From Castellaniella sp049651205 (GTDB lineage Bacteria > Pseudomonadota > Gammaproteobacteria > Burkholderiales > Burkholderiaceae_B), in NCBI RefSeq assembly GCF_049651205.1, contig NZ_JBASBR010000004.1:62001-126000 (forward strand): DNA of 64,000 nt. The letters are read 5' to 3'. The notes below the pieces were generated by a model. The model did no database searches, was not told the DNA's origin, and was given only the letters and a program-made list of their open reading frames with translations. Below are positions 34,317 to 43,055 of the stretch, one piece after another. The position numbers were made by a program, and so were the translations under genes. Positions within the stretch are counted from its first letter, which is position 1; every line of letters starts with the position of its first letter.

Positions 34317-35273
34317 ATGAAACCCGTGGTTGCGCGTAACCTCCCCAATCCTGACGCGGACATGCTTAAACCGCCCTCTCCCTCTCCCTTTCCTGTCATC
34401 GATACTTTTCTGGACGCCCTGTGGCTGGAAGACGGCCTGGCAGGCAACACCCTGAGCGCCTACCGGCAAGATCTCACAGCCTTTGCCTCCTGGCTGCAAG
34501 CAAAACAGGGCTGCCCGCCAGAGCAAGCCAGCCAGCACCATATCCAAAGTTGGCTGGCTGCCCAGCACCAACACAGCAAAGCCAGTACGGCAAACCGTCG
34601 CCTGGCGGCACTGCGCCGGTTTTATATCTGGGCCCTGCGCAGCAATCTGTGTCACGAAGACCCTTGTCTGGGCCTGCACAGTGCACGGCAACCCGCCCGG
34701 TTTCCCAAGACTTTGTCTGAAGCACAGGTGGATGCCCTGCTGGAAGCCCCCGATGTCGAAGCCACACTGGGCTTGCGCGACCGTGCCATGCTGGAAACCC
34801 TGTATGCCACCGGCCTGCGCGTCAGCGAGCTGGTAAACCTGAGTGTGCAAAACACCAGCCTGAATGAAGGCGTGGTGCGGGTAGTGATGGGCAAAGGCGC
34901 CAAAGACCGCCTGGTGCCTTTGGGCGAGGAAGCCTTGTACTGGATTGATCGCTACCTGGCAGACAGCCGCCCTGCAATCCTGGGGGCACGGCTCTGCGAT
35001 GCACTGTTTGTGACTGCGCGCGGCGCAGCCATGACCCGCCAGGCCTTTTGGCTGTTGATTCGCAAGTACGCCCAGCAGGCCGATATCCATGCGCCGCTAT
35101 CACCACATGTATTGCGCCACGCATTTGCCACCCATCTGCTGAATCACGGCGCTGATTTGCGCGTGGTGCAAATGCTACTGGGCCACGCAGATATTTCCAC
35201 CACGCAAATCTATACTCACGTTGCCCGCGAGCGCCTTAAAACCTTGCACGCCCAGCATCACCCCAGGGCCTGA
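34317..35273 (+). CDS. xerD: Site-specific tyrosine recombinase XerD
   Basis: A 318-residue tyrosine recombinase that resolves chromosome dimers at dif with XerC. The full catalytic set is present: Arg168 (TGLRVSEL), Lys193 (GKGAKDR), His264 and Arg267 (HVLRHAFATHLL), His290 (LGHADIST) and Tyr299 (IYTH). The spacings match E. coli XerD. The N-terminal SAM-like DNA-binding domain begins FLDALWLEDGLAGNTLSAY. The first 20 residues are extra compared with E. coli; a second in-frame ATG lies at codon 16. It is flanked by normal chromosomal genes with no sign of a mobile element, so it is the housekeeping enzyme. Confidence 0.94.
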   Translation: MKPVVARNLPNPDADMLKPPSPSPFPVIDTFLDALWLEDGLAGNTLSAYRQDLTAFASWLQAKQGCPPEQASQHHIQSWLAAQHQHSKASTANRRLAALRRFYIWALRSNLCHEDPCLGLHSARQPARFPKTLSEAQVDALLEAPDVEATLGLRDRAMLETLYATGLRVSELVNLSVQNTSLNEGVVRVVMGKGAKDRLVPLGEEALYWIDRYLADSRPAILGARLCDALFVTARGAAMTRQAFWLLIRKYAQQADIHAPLSPHVLRHAFATHLLNHGADLRVVQMLLGHADISTTQIYTHVARERLKTLHAQHHPRA

Positions 35274-35296
35274 AGCCTTCTGACCATACCCCCGCC

Positions 35297-35800
35297 ATGA
35301 GCAAATCCCGGCATACCTCAGAAACACCCGCCACCCACTGGTTGCGCCAGCAAAAGATCCCCTTTGGCGAGCACCCCTACGAATACGTGGATCACGGCGG
35401 CGCACGCGAGGCCGCACGCCAACTGGAGGTGCCCCTGCACCAGGTGGCCAAGACCCTGATCATGGAAGACGAGCAGGCACATCCCCTGGTTGTCCTGATG
35501 CACGGCGATTGTGAAGTCTCCACCAAAAACCTGGCACGCCAGATTGGCGTCAAGAAGGTAGCACCTTGCACGCCCGACACCGCCCAGCGCCACTCGGGCT
35601 ATCAGGTGGGTGGCACCTCGCCCTTTGCCACGCGCAAACGCATGCCCGTATGGGTAGAGCGCAGCCTGCTGGATTACGATGTGGTGTACCTGAACGGTGG
35701 CCGACGCGGCTACCTGATCAGCGTGCCCTCAGCGGTGTTACGTGACGCACTGCAGGCAAAACCTGTGGATGTGGCGCTGGGGGGTGATACCGACGAATGA
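35297..35800 (+). CDS. ybaK: Cys-tRNA(Pro)/Cys-tRNA(Cys) deacylase YbaK
   Basis: A 167-residue member of the YbaK/ProX editing family, which hydrolyses mischarged aminoacyl-tRNA in trans. The conserved lysine sits in QVAKTLIM (about residue 51), and SGYQVGGTSPFATRKRMPVW is the GxxxGGxSPxG-type signature. It starts 23 bases after xerD. The function is by family; the tRNA specificity is inferred from the YbaK-type signature. Confidence 0.92.
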   Translation: MSKSRHTSETPATHWLRQQKIPFGEHPYEYVDHGGAREAARQLEVPLHQVAKTLIMEDEQAHPLVVLMHGDCEVSTKNLARQIGVKKVAPCTPDTAQRHSGYQVGGTSPFATRKRMPVWVERSLLDYDVVYLNGGRRGYLISVPSAVLRDALQAKPVDVALGGDTDE

Positions 35801-35890
35801 CCTGCGTCCCTTGCAGACATCCACACACGCGGGCATGCAGCGGGTACACGTGCTGCCCAAAACCCTTGGCCCAATCACCAGGACATCCCC

Positions 35891-36313
35891 ATGAGCACCA
35901 TTACGATCTATCACAACCCCGCCTGCGGCACATCGCGTAACGTGCTCGCAATGATCCGCAACAGCGGTGAAGAGCCGACAGTCATCGAGTACCTGAAGAC
36001 ACCGCCCAGCCAGGCCGCACTGGTAAAGTTGCTGGCCAATGCGGGCCTGAGCGTCCGCGACGTACTGCGTGAAAAGGGTACGCCCTATGCAGAACTGGAT
36101 CTGGGCAACACCAAATGGACGGACGACCAATTGCTTGATTTCATCGAGCAGCACCCGATCCTGCTGAACCGGCCGATTGTTGTCACGCCATTGGGCACGC
36201 GCCTGTGCCGGCCGTCGGAAGCCGTGCTGGATATCCTGCCGCAAGCGCAGCACAGGGCTTTCAGCAAAGAAGACGGTGAGGCGGTTGTGGACAGCAAGGG
36301 CCGTAGGGTCTGA
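35891..36313 (+). CDS. arsC: Glutaredoxin-dependent arsenate reductase ArsC
   Basis: A 140-residue ArsC of the thioredoxin/glutaredoxin class. HNPACGTSRNVLAMI holds the nucleophile Cys12. The arsenate-binding arginines correspond to LREKGTPY, NRPIVVTPLG and LCRPSE. An AGGA lies 7-8 bases before the ATG at 35891. No arsB, acr3 or arsR is nearby, so this is a stand-alone copy, as in many betaproteobacterial chromosomes. Confidence 0.92.
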   Translation: MSTITIYHNPACGTSRNVLAMIRNSGEEPTVIEYLKTPPSQAALVKLLANAGLSVRDVLREKGTPYAELDLGNTKWTDDQLLDFIEQHPILLNRPIVVTPLGTRLCRPSEAVLDILPQAQHRAFSKEDGEAVVDSKGRRV

Positions 36314-36349
36314 TATCCACAACCCATGCATTGAGGCACCGGCAAAAAT

Positions 36350-36424
36350 TGGCGTCTCCTGCAGGAATCGAACCTGCAATCTTCCCTTAGGAGGGGAAAG
36401 TTATATCCATTTAACTAAGGAGAC
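36350..36424 (-). tRNA. tRNA-Arg (anticodon CCU)
   Basis: Read on the minus strand: 7-bp acceptor stem GTCTCCT/AGGAGAC, D-arm GTTA...TAAC, anticodon stem TTCCC/GGGAA with loop CTCCTAA (anticodon CCU), T-arm GCAGG-TTCGATT-CCTGC, discriminator G and an encoded CCA. All stems pair perfectly. It lies between arsC and a lipoprotein gene on the opposite strand. Confidence 0.96.
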
Positions 36425-36611
36425 ACTGAGCCGGTACAACAGCCAGCGCAGACGGTATGCGAACGCAACACCTGGCAGGTTTGCCGCGCAGAGACCCCGC
36501 AACAAACCAGGCCGCCAGTATAAAACATGCCGGGCTGCCGTGCGGCCCGGTCTCCGTGCCTAAACAACGGCAACGCCGATTACACTGGAGGCATTCATCC
36601 GGAGGACTGCC

Positions 36612-37166
36612 ATGGCGCCTGCTTACTTGTTCACCTGCCACCCAAAAGCAAAAGCGTACCCACGCCCGTTGATGGCTGCCCTGCTGGGTGCCACCACATT
36701 ACTGGCCGGCTGCACATCCGTTACTTCAGCACCACCCGGCACCCCCCTGGATCAGGTAGCCGCTCAGTTTGGGGCCCCCACCTTGCAATGCACTGATCGA
36801 GACGGCCTGCACCGCGCGGTGTGGTCGCAACAACCCATGGGACAGTTTGCCTGGGCCAGCACCATCGATGATCAGGGCCGTATCGGCACAATACAGCCCG
36901 TGCTGACGGACGAGCATTTTCAGGTACTGAAAACCGGCACCTGGACGGCCGCCCAGGTGCGTTGCGAGTTTGGCCCGCCGGCCATCATCGACACCGCCGG
37001 TTTACCTGGCTCGCAGCAAGTGGTCTGGAGCTACCGATACAAGCAGGATCACGTCTGGAACTCACTGATGTATGTATTTATGGGGCAAAACGGAGACCAG
37101 GTGACCAAATTTCACCCTGGGCCAGACCCCATGTACGACCACGACCGCATGTTTCCACGCTTCTAA
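36612..37166 (+). CDS. Putative lipoprotein with two BamE/SmpA-like motifs
   Basis: A 184-residue protein with a long lipoprotein signal (lipobox LLAGC, lipidated Cys34). The ATG at 36612 is favoured by GGAGG 6 bases upstream; an alternative ATG at 36672 would give a shorter, more typical signal peptide. The mature part contains GTPLDQVAAQFGAPTLQC and GTWTAAQVRCEFGPPAIID, both of which resemble the G-x(4)-QV-x(3)-FG-x-P motif of SmpA/BamE-type domains. A family cannot be named with confidence. It may be co-transcribed with the following membrane protein (15-base gap). The position of action is probably the outer or inner membrane, facing the periplasm. Confidence 0.8.
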   Translation: MAPAYLFTCHPKAKAYPRPLMAALLGATTLLAGCTSVTSAPPGTPLDQVAAQFGAPTLQCTDRDGLHRAVWSQQPMGQFAWASTIDDQGRIGTIQPVLTDEHFQVLKTGTWTAAQVRCEFGPPAIIDTAGLPGSQQVVWSYRYKQDHVWNSLMYVFMGQNGDQVTKFHPGPDPMYDHDRMFPRF

Positions 37167-37181
37167 GCCCGGCGCACAGCG

Positions 37182-38411
37182 ATGCTTAACGTTTTGTGGC
37201 TCGGGTTTTTTCTGGTGGCGGCGGCCTCGGGGCTGTTCCAGTGGCTGGTGCTGGGCAACGCCCATATTTTTTCAGATCTGATCACCAGCCTCTTTGACAT
37301 GGCTGATTTGTCCGTCAAGATCATGCTGCTGCTGCTGGGCACCCTGACGCTCTGGATGGGGTTTTTAAAAATTGCCGAGGCGGCCGGCCTGGTGCGTGGC
37401 CTGGCACGGTTGCTGGGCCCCCTGTTTTTGCGCCTGATGCCCGAAGTACCCGCCGGGCACCCAGCCCTTGGGCTGATCACGCTCAACTTTGCCGCCAACG
37501 CACTGGGGCTGGACAATGCGGCAACCCCCATTGGCCTGCGCGCCATGCACGCGCTGCAAACGCTCAACCCCAAGCCGGATACCGCCACCAATGCGCAGAT
37601 CCTGTTTTTGGTACTGAATTCATCGTCTTTGACGCTATTGCCGGTATCGATTTTCATGTACCGCGCCCAGCAAGGGGCACCCGACCCCACGCTGGTGTTC
37701 TTGCCCATCCTTCTGGCCACGTCGGCATCCACCTTGGTGGGCCTGCTGTCGGTGGCGTTTATGCAGCGCCTGCGCCTGCAAAATCCGGTGGTGCTGGCCT
37801 GGCTGGCCACGGGCGGGCTGCTGCTGGGCGGGTTCATGGCGCTACTGGCCAGCCTCAGTGCGGTGGCGGTCTCGGCATTGTCCTCATTGCTGGGCAATCT
37901 GGTGCTGTTTGGCGTCATCATCGCCTTTTTGCTGGCCGGCGCCTGGAAACGCGTCGCTGTTTACGACTGCTTTATCGAAGGGGCCAAAGAGGGCTTTGAG
38001 GTATGCAAGAACCTGCTGCCCTATCTGATCGCCATGCTGTGTGCGGTTGGCGTGCTGCGGGCCTCTGGCGCCTTGGACCTATTGCTGGATGTCATCCGCT
38101 GGAGCGTGCACACCCTGGGGTTGGACACACGCTTTGTAGATGCCCTGCCCACCGCCCTGGTGAAGCCCTTCTCAGGTAGTGCGGCACGCGCCCTGATGAT
38201 CGAAACCATGCAGCACACAGGCCCAGACAGCTTTGCCTCTTTGCTGGCAGCCACCGTGCAAGGCAGCACTGAAACCACCTTTTATGTACTGGCCGTGTAT
38301 TTTGGTGCCGTCAGTATCCAGCGTGCCCGCCACGCCGTGGGCTGCGCACTGCTGGCCGACTTCGCCGGTGTGCTGGCAGCCATCGCAGTGTGCTACTGGT
38401 TTTTTGCCTGA
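37182..38411 (+). CDS. Fused SpmA/SpmB-like nucleoside recognition (Gate) domain membrane protein
   Basis: A 409-residue protein with about 9-10 membrane helices. Two Gate domains are joined: the first contains NALGLDNAATPIGLRAM (about 107-123), as in spore maturation protein A, and the second contains KPFSGSAARALMIETM with LAATVQGSTETTFYVLAVYFGAV (about 328-384), as in spore maturation protein B. In non-spore-formers this SpmA-SpmB fusion is widespread but its substrate is unknown; related Gate proteins are nucleoside transporters. It converges with the following dehydrogenase gene across 13 bases. Confidence 0.86.
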   Translation: MLNVLWLGFFLVAAASGLFQWLVLGNAHIFSDLITSLFDMADLSVKIMLLLLGTLTLWMGFLKIAEAAGLVRGLARLLGPLFLRLMPEVPAGHPALGLITLNFAANALGLDNAATPIGLRAMHALQTLNPKPDTATNAQILFLVLNSSSLTLLPVSIFMYRAQQGAPDPTLVFLPILLATSASTLVGLLSVAFMQRLRLQNPVVLAWLATGGLLLGGFMALLASLSAVAVSALSSLLGNLVLFGVIIAFLLAGAWKRVAVYDCFIEGAKEGFEVCKNLLPYLIAMLCAVGVLRASGALDLLLDVIRWSVHTLGLDTRFVDALPTALVKPFSGSAARALMIETMQHTGPDSFASLLAATVQGSTETTFYVLAVYFGAVSIQRARHAVGCALLADFAGVLAAIAVCYWFFA

Positions 38412-38424
38412 GGCACAGTCAGTA

Positions 38425-39354
38425 TCAGTACCCCCTGGCGCGATTAACAACACCGCTGATGGGTTCTCCACGGGTCATGGCGTGCACCTTGCCGGCAATC
38501 TGGTTCACTGTCATGGCCATCAGGCTGGCGCCTGCCACGTGGGGGGTTACCTGGATACGCGGATGCGCCCAAAACGGGTGCTCCTTGGGCAAAGGTTCTT
38601 GTACAAACGCATCCAGCGCCGCGCCTCGCAGGCGGCCATTTTCAAGGGCCTCCAGCAGATCAGCATCCACCAGATGCCCGCCCCGGGCAATGTTGATAAG
38701 ATAGGCATCGGCCTGCAAGTGCTGAAACAACGTGCACGACAAAATACCTTGGGTGGCCGCGGTCAGGGGCAGGACATTGACCAAAACCCGGGTGTTGGCC
38801 AGAAAATCAGATAACTGCTCTTGCCCAAACGCCTGTGCACCAGCCACTGGCTGCCCGCTGCGCGACCACACCGACACCGGGTAATCCAGCGCAGCACAGG
38901 CCTGGGCAACACGGCGCCCCATCACACCGCCCCCCATCACGCCCACCGGCCAGGCCGCGCGGTCGATATCCGCTTGGGGCTGCCAGCACGCCTGCGACTG
39001 CAAGCTGGCATAACGGCCCAGATCCCGGGACTCGCGGATCAGGTAATGCAGGACATACTCGGCCATCTGCACAGCCATGCCACCGTCTTCCATGCGCACC
39101 AATGTGATATCGGCGGGCAGATCCGGCAGCCGCAACAATGCATCAACTCCCGCACCCAGATTGAACACGTGCGTCAGCTGGGGCTCGCGGGCAAAGAGCT
39201 CTGCCGGAGGTGCCCACACCACCGCAACCTGCGCCTGCCCGGAGGGCGCTTCACCATCCCACAAACTGACGTTGTGCTCAGGCAACGCCGCCTGCAGGGC
39301 TTGCACCCACTGCAGCGGATCAGAATCATGACGGGAGGCGAAAACGATTTCCAT
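38425..39354 (-). CDS. ghrA: GhrA-type glyoxylate/hydroxypyruvate reductase
   Basis: A D-2-hydroxyacid dehydrogenase family protein of 309 residues. The Rossmann motif GVMGGGVMGRRVAQ is followed by VWSRSGQ. The active-site Arg lies in INIARGG, Glu in VQEPLP and His in TPHVAG. VWAPPAELFA, GAGVDALLRL and the C-terminal NRARGY match E. coli GhrA closely. The ATG at 39354 is chosen to match the family start, although the frame extends 23 codons upstream. It reduces glyoxylate or hydroxypyruvate with NAD(P)H. A broader 2-keto-acid range is possible. Confidence 0.9.
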   Translation of the reverse strand: MEIVFASRHDSDPLQWVQALQAALPEHNVSLWDGEAPSGQAQVAVVWAPPAELFAREPQLTHVFNLGAGVDALLRLPDLPADITLVRMEDGGMAVQMAEYVLHYLIRESRDLGRYASLQSQACWQPQADIDRAAWPVGVMGGGVMGRRVAQACAALDYPVSVWSRSGQPVAGAQAFGQEQLSDFLANTRVLVNVLPLTAATQGILSCTLFQHLQADAYLINIARGGHLVDADLLEALENGRLRGAALDAFVQEPLPKEHPFWAHPRIQVTPHVAGASLMAMTVNQIAGKVHAMTRGEPISGVVNRARGY

Positions 39355-39466
39355 GGGAGATCCGCGCGGTAGCGAGTGTTGGAAAAGCAGCCAGTCTAGC
39401 AAGTACTGCTTTACTTGGGCCAATGCCAGCCACCATCACCATCTGTCGATATCTTGGCTAAGGCGC

Positions 39467-40369
39467 CTAAACCGCCACACCAACACTGGCCAGCGCCTGC
39501 AGCGGGCCAGCCGCCCGGATGGCATCCATCTGGGCGGGATCGCGCACGTAGATCGTGCCGCCAAAAGACAAGGCATTAAGGGATACGCCCTGAAAATGTT
39601 CCTGGCTACGCGGCAACACCAGCATCCAGCCATCTCCCACCAGCATATTGCATGGCGGCAACAGGCCATCAGCATCGGGGCGCAGGCCCAGCACCCCGCA
39701 TGCCTGCGTAAACGCAGCCAGCATACTGCGAGCACTGACTGCGACATCGGCCCCCACGCCCGCATTGACCGGCGCAAAACAATGAGCCAAGGGCAAGGCT
39801 GGATGGCGGGCAACAGCCCCCTCCGGCAAGCCGGCCGGCAGGCCTGCCCCCAGGGCTTGCAGCGATGCATTCTGGTCCGAGGCGGGAATCCACTGAATGT
39901 GCTTGTGTCGCTGGCTGGCCCCGGCGGCCGCACCGCCGTTGTAAAACCCCAGACCGCCTTCGGCCGACAGGACGGCAGCCAGCGCCTGAAAATCAATCTC
40001 TTCCAGGGGCGAACTCTGCTCGGCAAACTGGCGCCGAGCCAGCACCAGGTGATGCAGGCAAACCGGAAACTTGTTCAGAATCGCCACATGATGATCGCCC
40101 ACCGCCCCCACCAATAAGGCAGGGTCTGGATGAAGGAACGGATTGAAATCCGGGTCGCGCGGCCCACCCGGCAAGATTGTGGAAGCACCCGGCTGAGCTG
40201 CCGGCTTGCTGGCCGCATCCTTGGCGGCCAGCGCGGCCACCCAACGCACAATAAAAGCCAGACCCTGCTCCTGCAGAATCACTTGTTCGGCTTGAATAGG
40301 CAATAAATCGCCCGAGGCGATGGCCGACTCAGTGCGGATGCGCACATCGCGCATGAGGCTGAATTCCAT
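39467..40369 (-). CDS. Ap4A phosphorylase / ATP adenylyltransferase-like protein
   Basis: A 300-residue protein of the HIT-like superfamily. ASQRHKHIQW (151-160) is the nucleotidyl-transfer H-x-H-x-Q motif, preceded by the NKFPVCLHHLVLA strand. It resembles Ap4A phosphorylase II and probably degrades diadenosine polyphosphates to ADP and ATP. The ATG at 40369 has GGGAGA about 7 bases upstream; the open frame runs further but without conservation. The reaction is inferred from family. It stands alone between ghrA and tRNA-Ser. Confidence 0.85.
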   Translation of the reverse strand: MEFSLMRDVRIRTESAIASGDLLPIQAEQVILQEQGLAFIVRWVAALAAKDAASKPAAQPGASTILPGGPRDPDFNPFLHPDPALLVGAVGDHHVAILNKFPVCLHHLVLARRQFAEQSSPLEEIDFQALAAVLSAEGGLGFYNGGAAAGASQRHKHIQWIPASDQNASLQALGAGLPAGLPEGAVARHPALPLAHCFAPVNAGVGADVAVSARSMLAAFTQACGVLGLRPDADGLLPPCNMLVGDGWMLVLPRSQEHFQGVSLNALSFGGTIYVRDPAQMDAIRAAGPLQALASVGVAV

Positions 40370-40510
40370 GGTGTTCTCCCGGTCTGGGGGTGGGATGATC
40401 ACCCTGGCCCCATGCTGTCCGCTTCGGCCCCCCGCCGTCGGACTCCCGGACGATTGTAGGATATCCATGCAAAGTGCTTTTGGACACGGGCCCAGCCGCC
40501 TTTTATCAGA

Positions 40511-40540
40511 AAAGCAAAAAGCCCTGAGAAATCAGGGCTT
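40511..40540 (-). terminator. Terminator after tRNA-Ser
   Basis: A perfect 9-bp stem (40519-40527 with 40532-40540, GAAA loop) lies 11 bases past the tRNA 3' end on the minus strand. It is followed in that direction by a T-rich run (TTT then GCTTTT). A short T-run also follows on the plus strand, so it may work both ways. Confidence 0.85.
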
Positions 40541-40550
40541 TTGGGCTTGC

Positions 40551-40643
40551 TGGCGGAGACGGAGGGATTCGAACCCTCGATGCGGGTATAAGCCGCATGC
40601 TCCCTTAGCAGGGGAGTACCTTCAACCACTCGGCCACGTCTCC
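40551..40643 (-). tRNA. tRNA-Ser (anticodon GCU)
   Basis: A class II tRNA on the minus strand. The acceptor stem GGAGACG pairs with CGTCTCC, the anticodon stem CTCCC/GGGAG holds the loop CTGCTAA (anticodon GCU), a long variable arm pairs GCATGCGGC with the following strand, the T-arm contains GGTTCGAATCC, and the discriminator G is followed by an encoded CCA. It lies 34 bases downstream of lysC and is probably co-transcribed with it. Confidence 0.97.
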
Positions 40644-40677
40644 AGCAAGATCGGCATTCTAGCACAGGTGCCGGATC

Positions 40678-41943
40678 TCAGACGTCGGCCTGCACAGGCT
40701 CCTGATCGAGTTCGAAGGCCTTGTGCAAGGCACGTACGGCAAGCTCCATGTACTTGTCGTTGATGAGCACGGAGGTTTTGATCTCTGATGTGCTGATCAT
40801 CTGGATGTTGATGCCTTCTTCGGCCAGCGTGCGGAACATCAGGCTGGCGACACCCACATGGCTGCGCATGCCAATACCAACGATGGAGACCTTGGCGACT
40901 TTCTCGTCGGAGACAACTTCGCCGGCGCCCACGGCAGGCCCGATCTGGTTATTGAGCAGATCAAGCGTGCGGGTGAAATCGTTGCGATTGACGGTGAAGG
41001 AGAAGTCGGTCATGCCTTGCTGCGAGATGTTTTGCAGGATCATGTCGACATCGACGTTGGCCGCAGCCACGGGCCCAAGAATTGAATAGGCAACGCCCGG
41101 GGTGTCGGGGACGTTGCGCAGCGTAACCTTGGCTTCGTCGCGGCTAAAGGCGATGCCAGAAACAACGGCGGATTCCATTTTTTGATCTTCCTCGAAAGTA
41201 ATCAGTGTGCCCGAATGCATTTCAACATCAACGGGGATCAGAGGGTCGGTGAGCGACGACAGGACACGCAAAGGCACCTGATATTTGCCGGCGAACTCGA
41301 CCGAGCGGATCTGCAGCACCTTGGACCCCAGTGAGGCCATCTCGAGCATTTCTTCAAATGAGATGACGTTCATCCGGCGCGCCTCGGGCACGACACGGGG
41401 GTCGGTGGTGTACACGCCGTCGACATCCGTGAAAATCAGGCATTCGTCGGCTTTCATGGCAGCGGCTACGGCCACTGCGGAGGTATCCGAACCGCCACGG
41501 CCCAGCGTGGTGATATGACCATCGTCGTCGATACCCTGAAAGCCGGTGATGATAACTACCCGGCCCGCATCGAGATCGCTGCGCACGCGCGTGTCGTCAA
41601 TCGATTTGATGCGTGCCTTGGTGTAGCTGCTGTCGGTACGCACAGGCACCTGCCAGCCGGCATAGCTGCGTGCCGCCACACCCTGGCGCATGAGCGCAAT
41701 GGCCAACAGGGCGCTGCTGGCTTGCTCGCCAGTGGCGGCCAGCATGTCGAGCTCTCGGGGATCAGGCTGCGGAGAGATTTCTTTGGCCAGGCCCAGCAGA
41801 CGGTTTGTCTCGCCGGACATGGCGGACGGCACCACCACCACTTGATGGCCTGCCGCATGCCACTTGGCTACGCGCCTGGCGACATTCTGAATGCGTTCGA
41901 CAGACCCCATCGAGGTGCCGCCGTATTTTTGAACAATAAGCAT
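40678..41943 (-). CDS. lysC: Aspartate kinase
   Basis: Phosphorylates aspartate, the entry step to lysine, threonine, methionine and diaminopimelate. The 421 residues contain the N-terminal VQKYGGTSMGSVERI, TLGRGGSDTSAVA, FTDVDGVYTTDPR, and two ACT domains in the last 150 residues (VVSGIAFSRDEAKVTL; VSIVGIGMRSHVGVA), so feedback control by end products is expected. The start at 41943 (MLIVQKYGG) fits the family; 13 further upstream codons are unconserved. The next committed enzyme, DapA, is encoded at the right end of this window. Confidence 0.97.
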   Translation of the reverse strand: MLIVQKYGGTSMGSVERIQNVARRVAKWHAAGHQVVVVPSAMSGETNRLLGLAKEISPQPDPRELDMLAATGEQASSALLAIALMRQGVAARSYAGWQVPVRTDSSYTKARIKSIDDTRVRSDLDAGRVVIITGFQGIDDDGHITTLGRGGSDTSAVAVAAAMKADECLIFTDVDGVYTTDPRVVPEARRMNVISFEEMLEMASLGSKVLQIRSVEFAGKYQVPLRVLSSLTDPLIPVDVEMHSGTLITFEEDQKMESAVVSGIAFSRDEAKVTLRNVPDTPGVAYSILGPVAAANVDVDMILQNISQQGMTDFSFTVNRNDFTRTLDLLNNQIGPAVGAGEVVSDEKVAKVSIVGIGMRSHVGVASLMFRTLAEEGINIQMISTSEIKTSVLINDKYMELAVRALHKAFELDQEPVQADV

Positions 41944-42011
41944 GATGACTAAGACGTAAACACTGCAGGCCGGCAATGCCAAAAGACGAAACCGGAGATG
42001 AACTGGTTATT

Positions 42012-43055
42012 CTAACTGGGTTTCACAGATGTTTCCGAGAGAACGACACGGCCGCGTTGCACCTGCACCAGATGCCCTTCGTGTGGCAAAGAAACCAGGC
42101 GATCATGCCCCAGCGCATGCACCTGCCGAAACTGGCGCAGCCAATCGGCCAGGCGAGCTTCTGTGGGCATGCGCAAGCCCTGACACTGCAGCCAATAGCG
42201 AACCAAGGCCGCCTGACGCACGGCCGGCAGCTGACGCCACGCAAGCAGCGAGAAGCTGCGTCCATCGGCAGAAGGATCAAGGCCTTGCCAGTCGTCGCTG
42301 GCGGTGCTGGCTATCCACAGGCCAAGATCAGCCGCCTGGCCGGCATGGCGCGCCAGGCTGGTACGCCATGCCGGCCAATGCTTGTCGAGCACCGGGGCAA
42401 GGTCGTGCCGCAGGGCGGCGCGCTTGTATTGGGTATCGTGGTTGCTGGGGTCTTGCACCGGATGCCAGCCCGTAATAGCGGCAAACTGACCCGCCGCCTG
42501 CAGGATCCGGGACCGGGGCTGGCTTAGCCACGGGCGGCACCACAAGATACCGTGGTGGTGAATCTGTGCCGACATGGCCGCCAGGGCCTCTGGCCCTGCC
42601 CCACGCAGCAGCCGCAGCAAAACCGTCTCGGCCTGGTCGTCCTGGTGATGGGCCAAAAAAAGGATATCCACTCCAACCGCCTGCGCCAGAGCAGCCAGGC
42701 CAACATAGCGCGCCTCTCGGGCGGCGGCCTCCATGCCAGTGCCCTGGACACTGACCTGAATCCGCCGGCTGTGGCAAGCCACCCCGAGGATACCGGCCAG
42801 GCGGTGCGCCTGCGCCAGCCACTCGTCGGCGGCAGGCTGCAAGCCATGATGAATATGAAAACAATGCAGCGTGCGCCCCGACACAGCCGCCACCTGCGCA
42901 GCATGCACCGCCAGCATGGCGGAATCCGCCCCGCCACTGAGCGCCACCCCAAGAGGAGCCGCATCCGGCAAGGCCTGCACTGCTTTTTGCAGGGCGGCCG
43001 TCAGGTGGGGATCAAGCGCCCAGGCAGGCTTAGCGGGCTTCCTGGAAGCGGCCAT
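42012..43055 (-). CDS. tilS: tRNA(Ile)-lysidine synthase
   Basis: Adds lysine to C34 of the CAU-anticodon tRNA-Ile so that it reads AUA. The PP-loop motif SGGADS lies at 40-45; CFHIHHGLQPAADEW, LAHHQDDQAETVLLRLLRG and PVQDPSNHD are the TilS-specific blocks. The 347 residues end soon after a substrate-binding domain, shorter than E. coli TilS (432). The ATG at 43055 overlaps the accA end by 26 bases; no other good start exists before the PP-loop, although a non-ATG start closer to the core cannot be excluded. Essential in most bacteria. Confidence 0.93.
   Translation of the reverse strand: MAASRKPAKPAWALDPHLTAALQKAVQALPDAAPLGVALSGGADSAMLAVHAAQVAAVSGRTLHCFHIHHGLQPAADEWLAQAHRLAGILGVACHSRRIQVSVQGTGMEAAAREARYVGLAALAQAVGVDILFLAHHQDDQAETVLLRLLRGAGPEALAAMSAQIHHHGILWCRPWLSQPRSRILQAAGQFAAITGWHPVQDPSNHDTQYKRAALRHDLAPVLDKHWPAWRTSLARHAGQAADLGLWIASTASDDWQGLDPSADGRSFSLLAWRQLPAVRQAALVRYWLQCQGLRMPTEARLADWLRQFRQVHALGHDRLVSLPHEGHLVQVQRGRVVLSETSVKPS

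Noticed and set aside
34317..35273. The tyrosine recombinase as a phage or integron integrase
   Set aside because: Length, catalytic spacing and motifs match housekeeping XerD; no attachment repeats or cargo genes are near.
35891..36313. An arsenic resistance operon around arsC
   Set aside because: No arsR, arsB/acr3 or arsH next to it; only a single ArsC-family gene.
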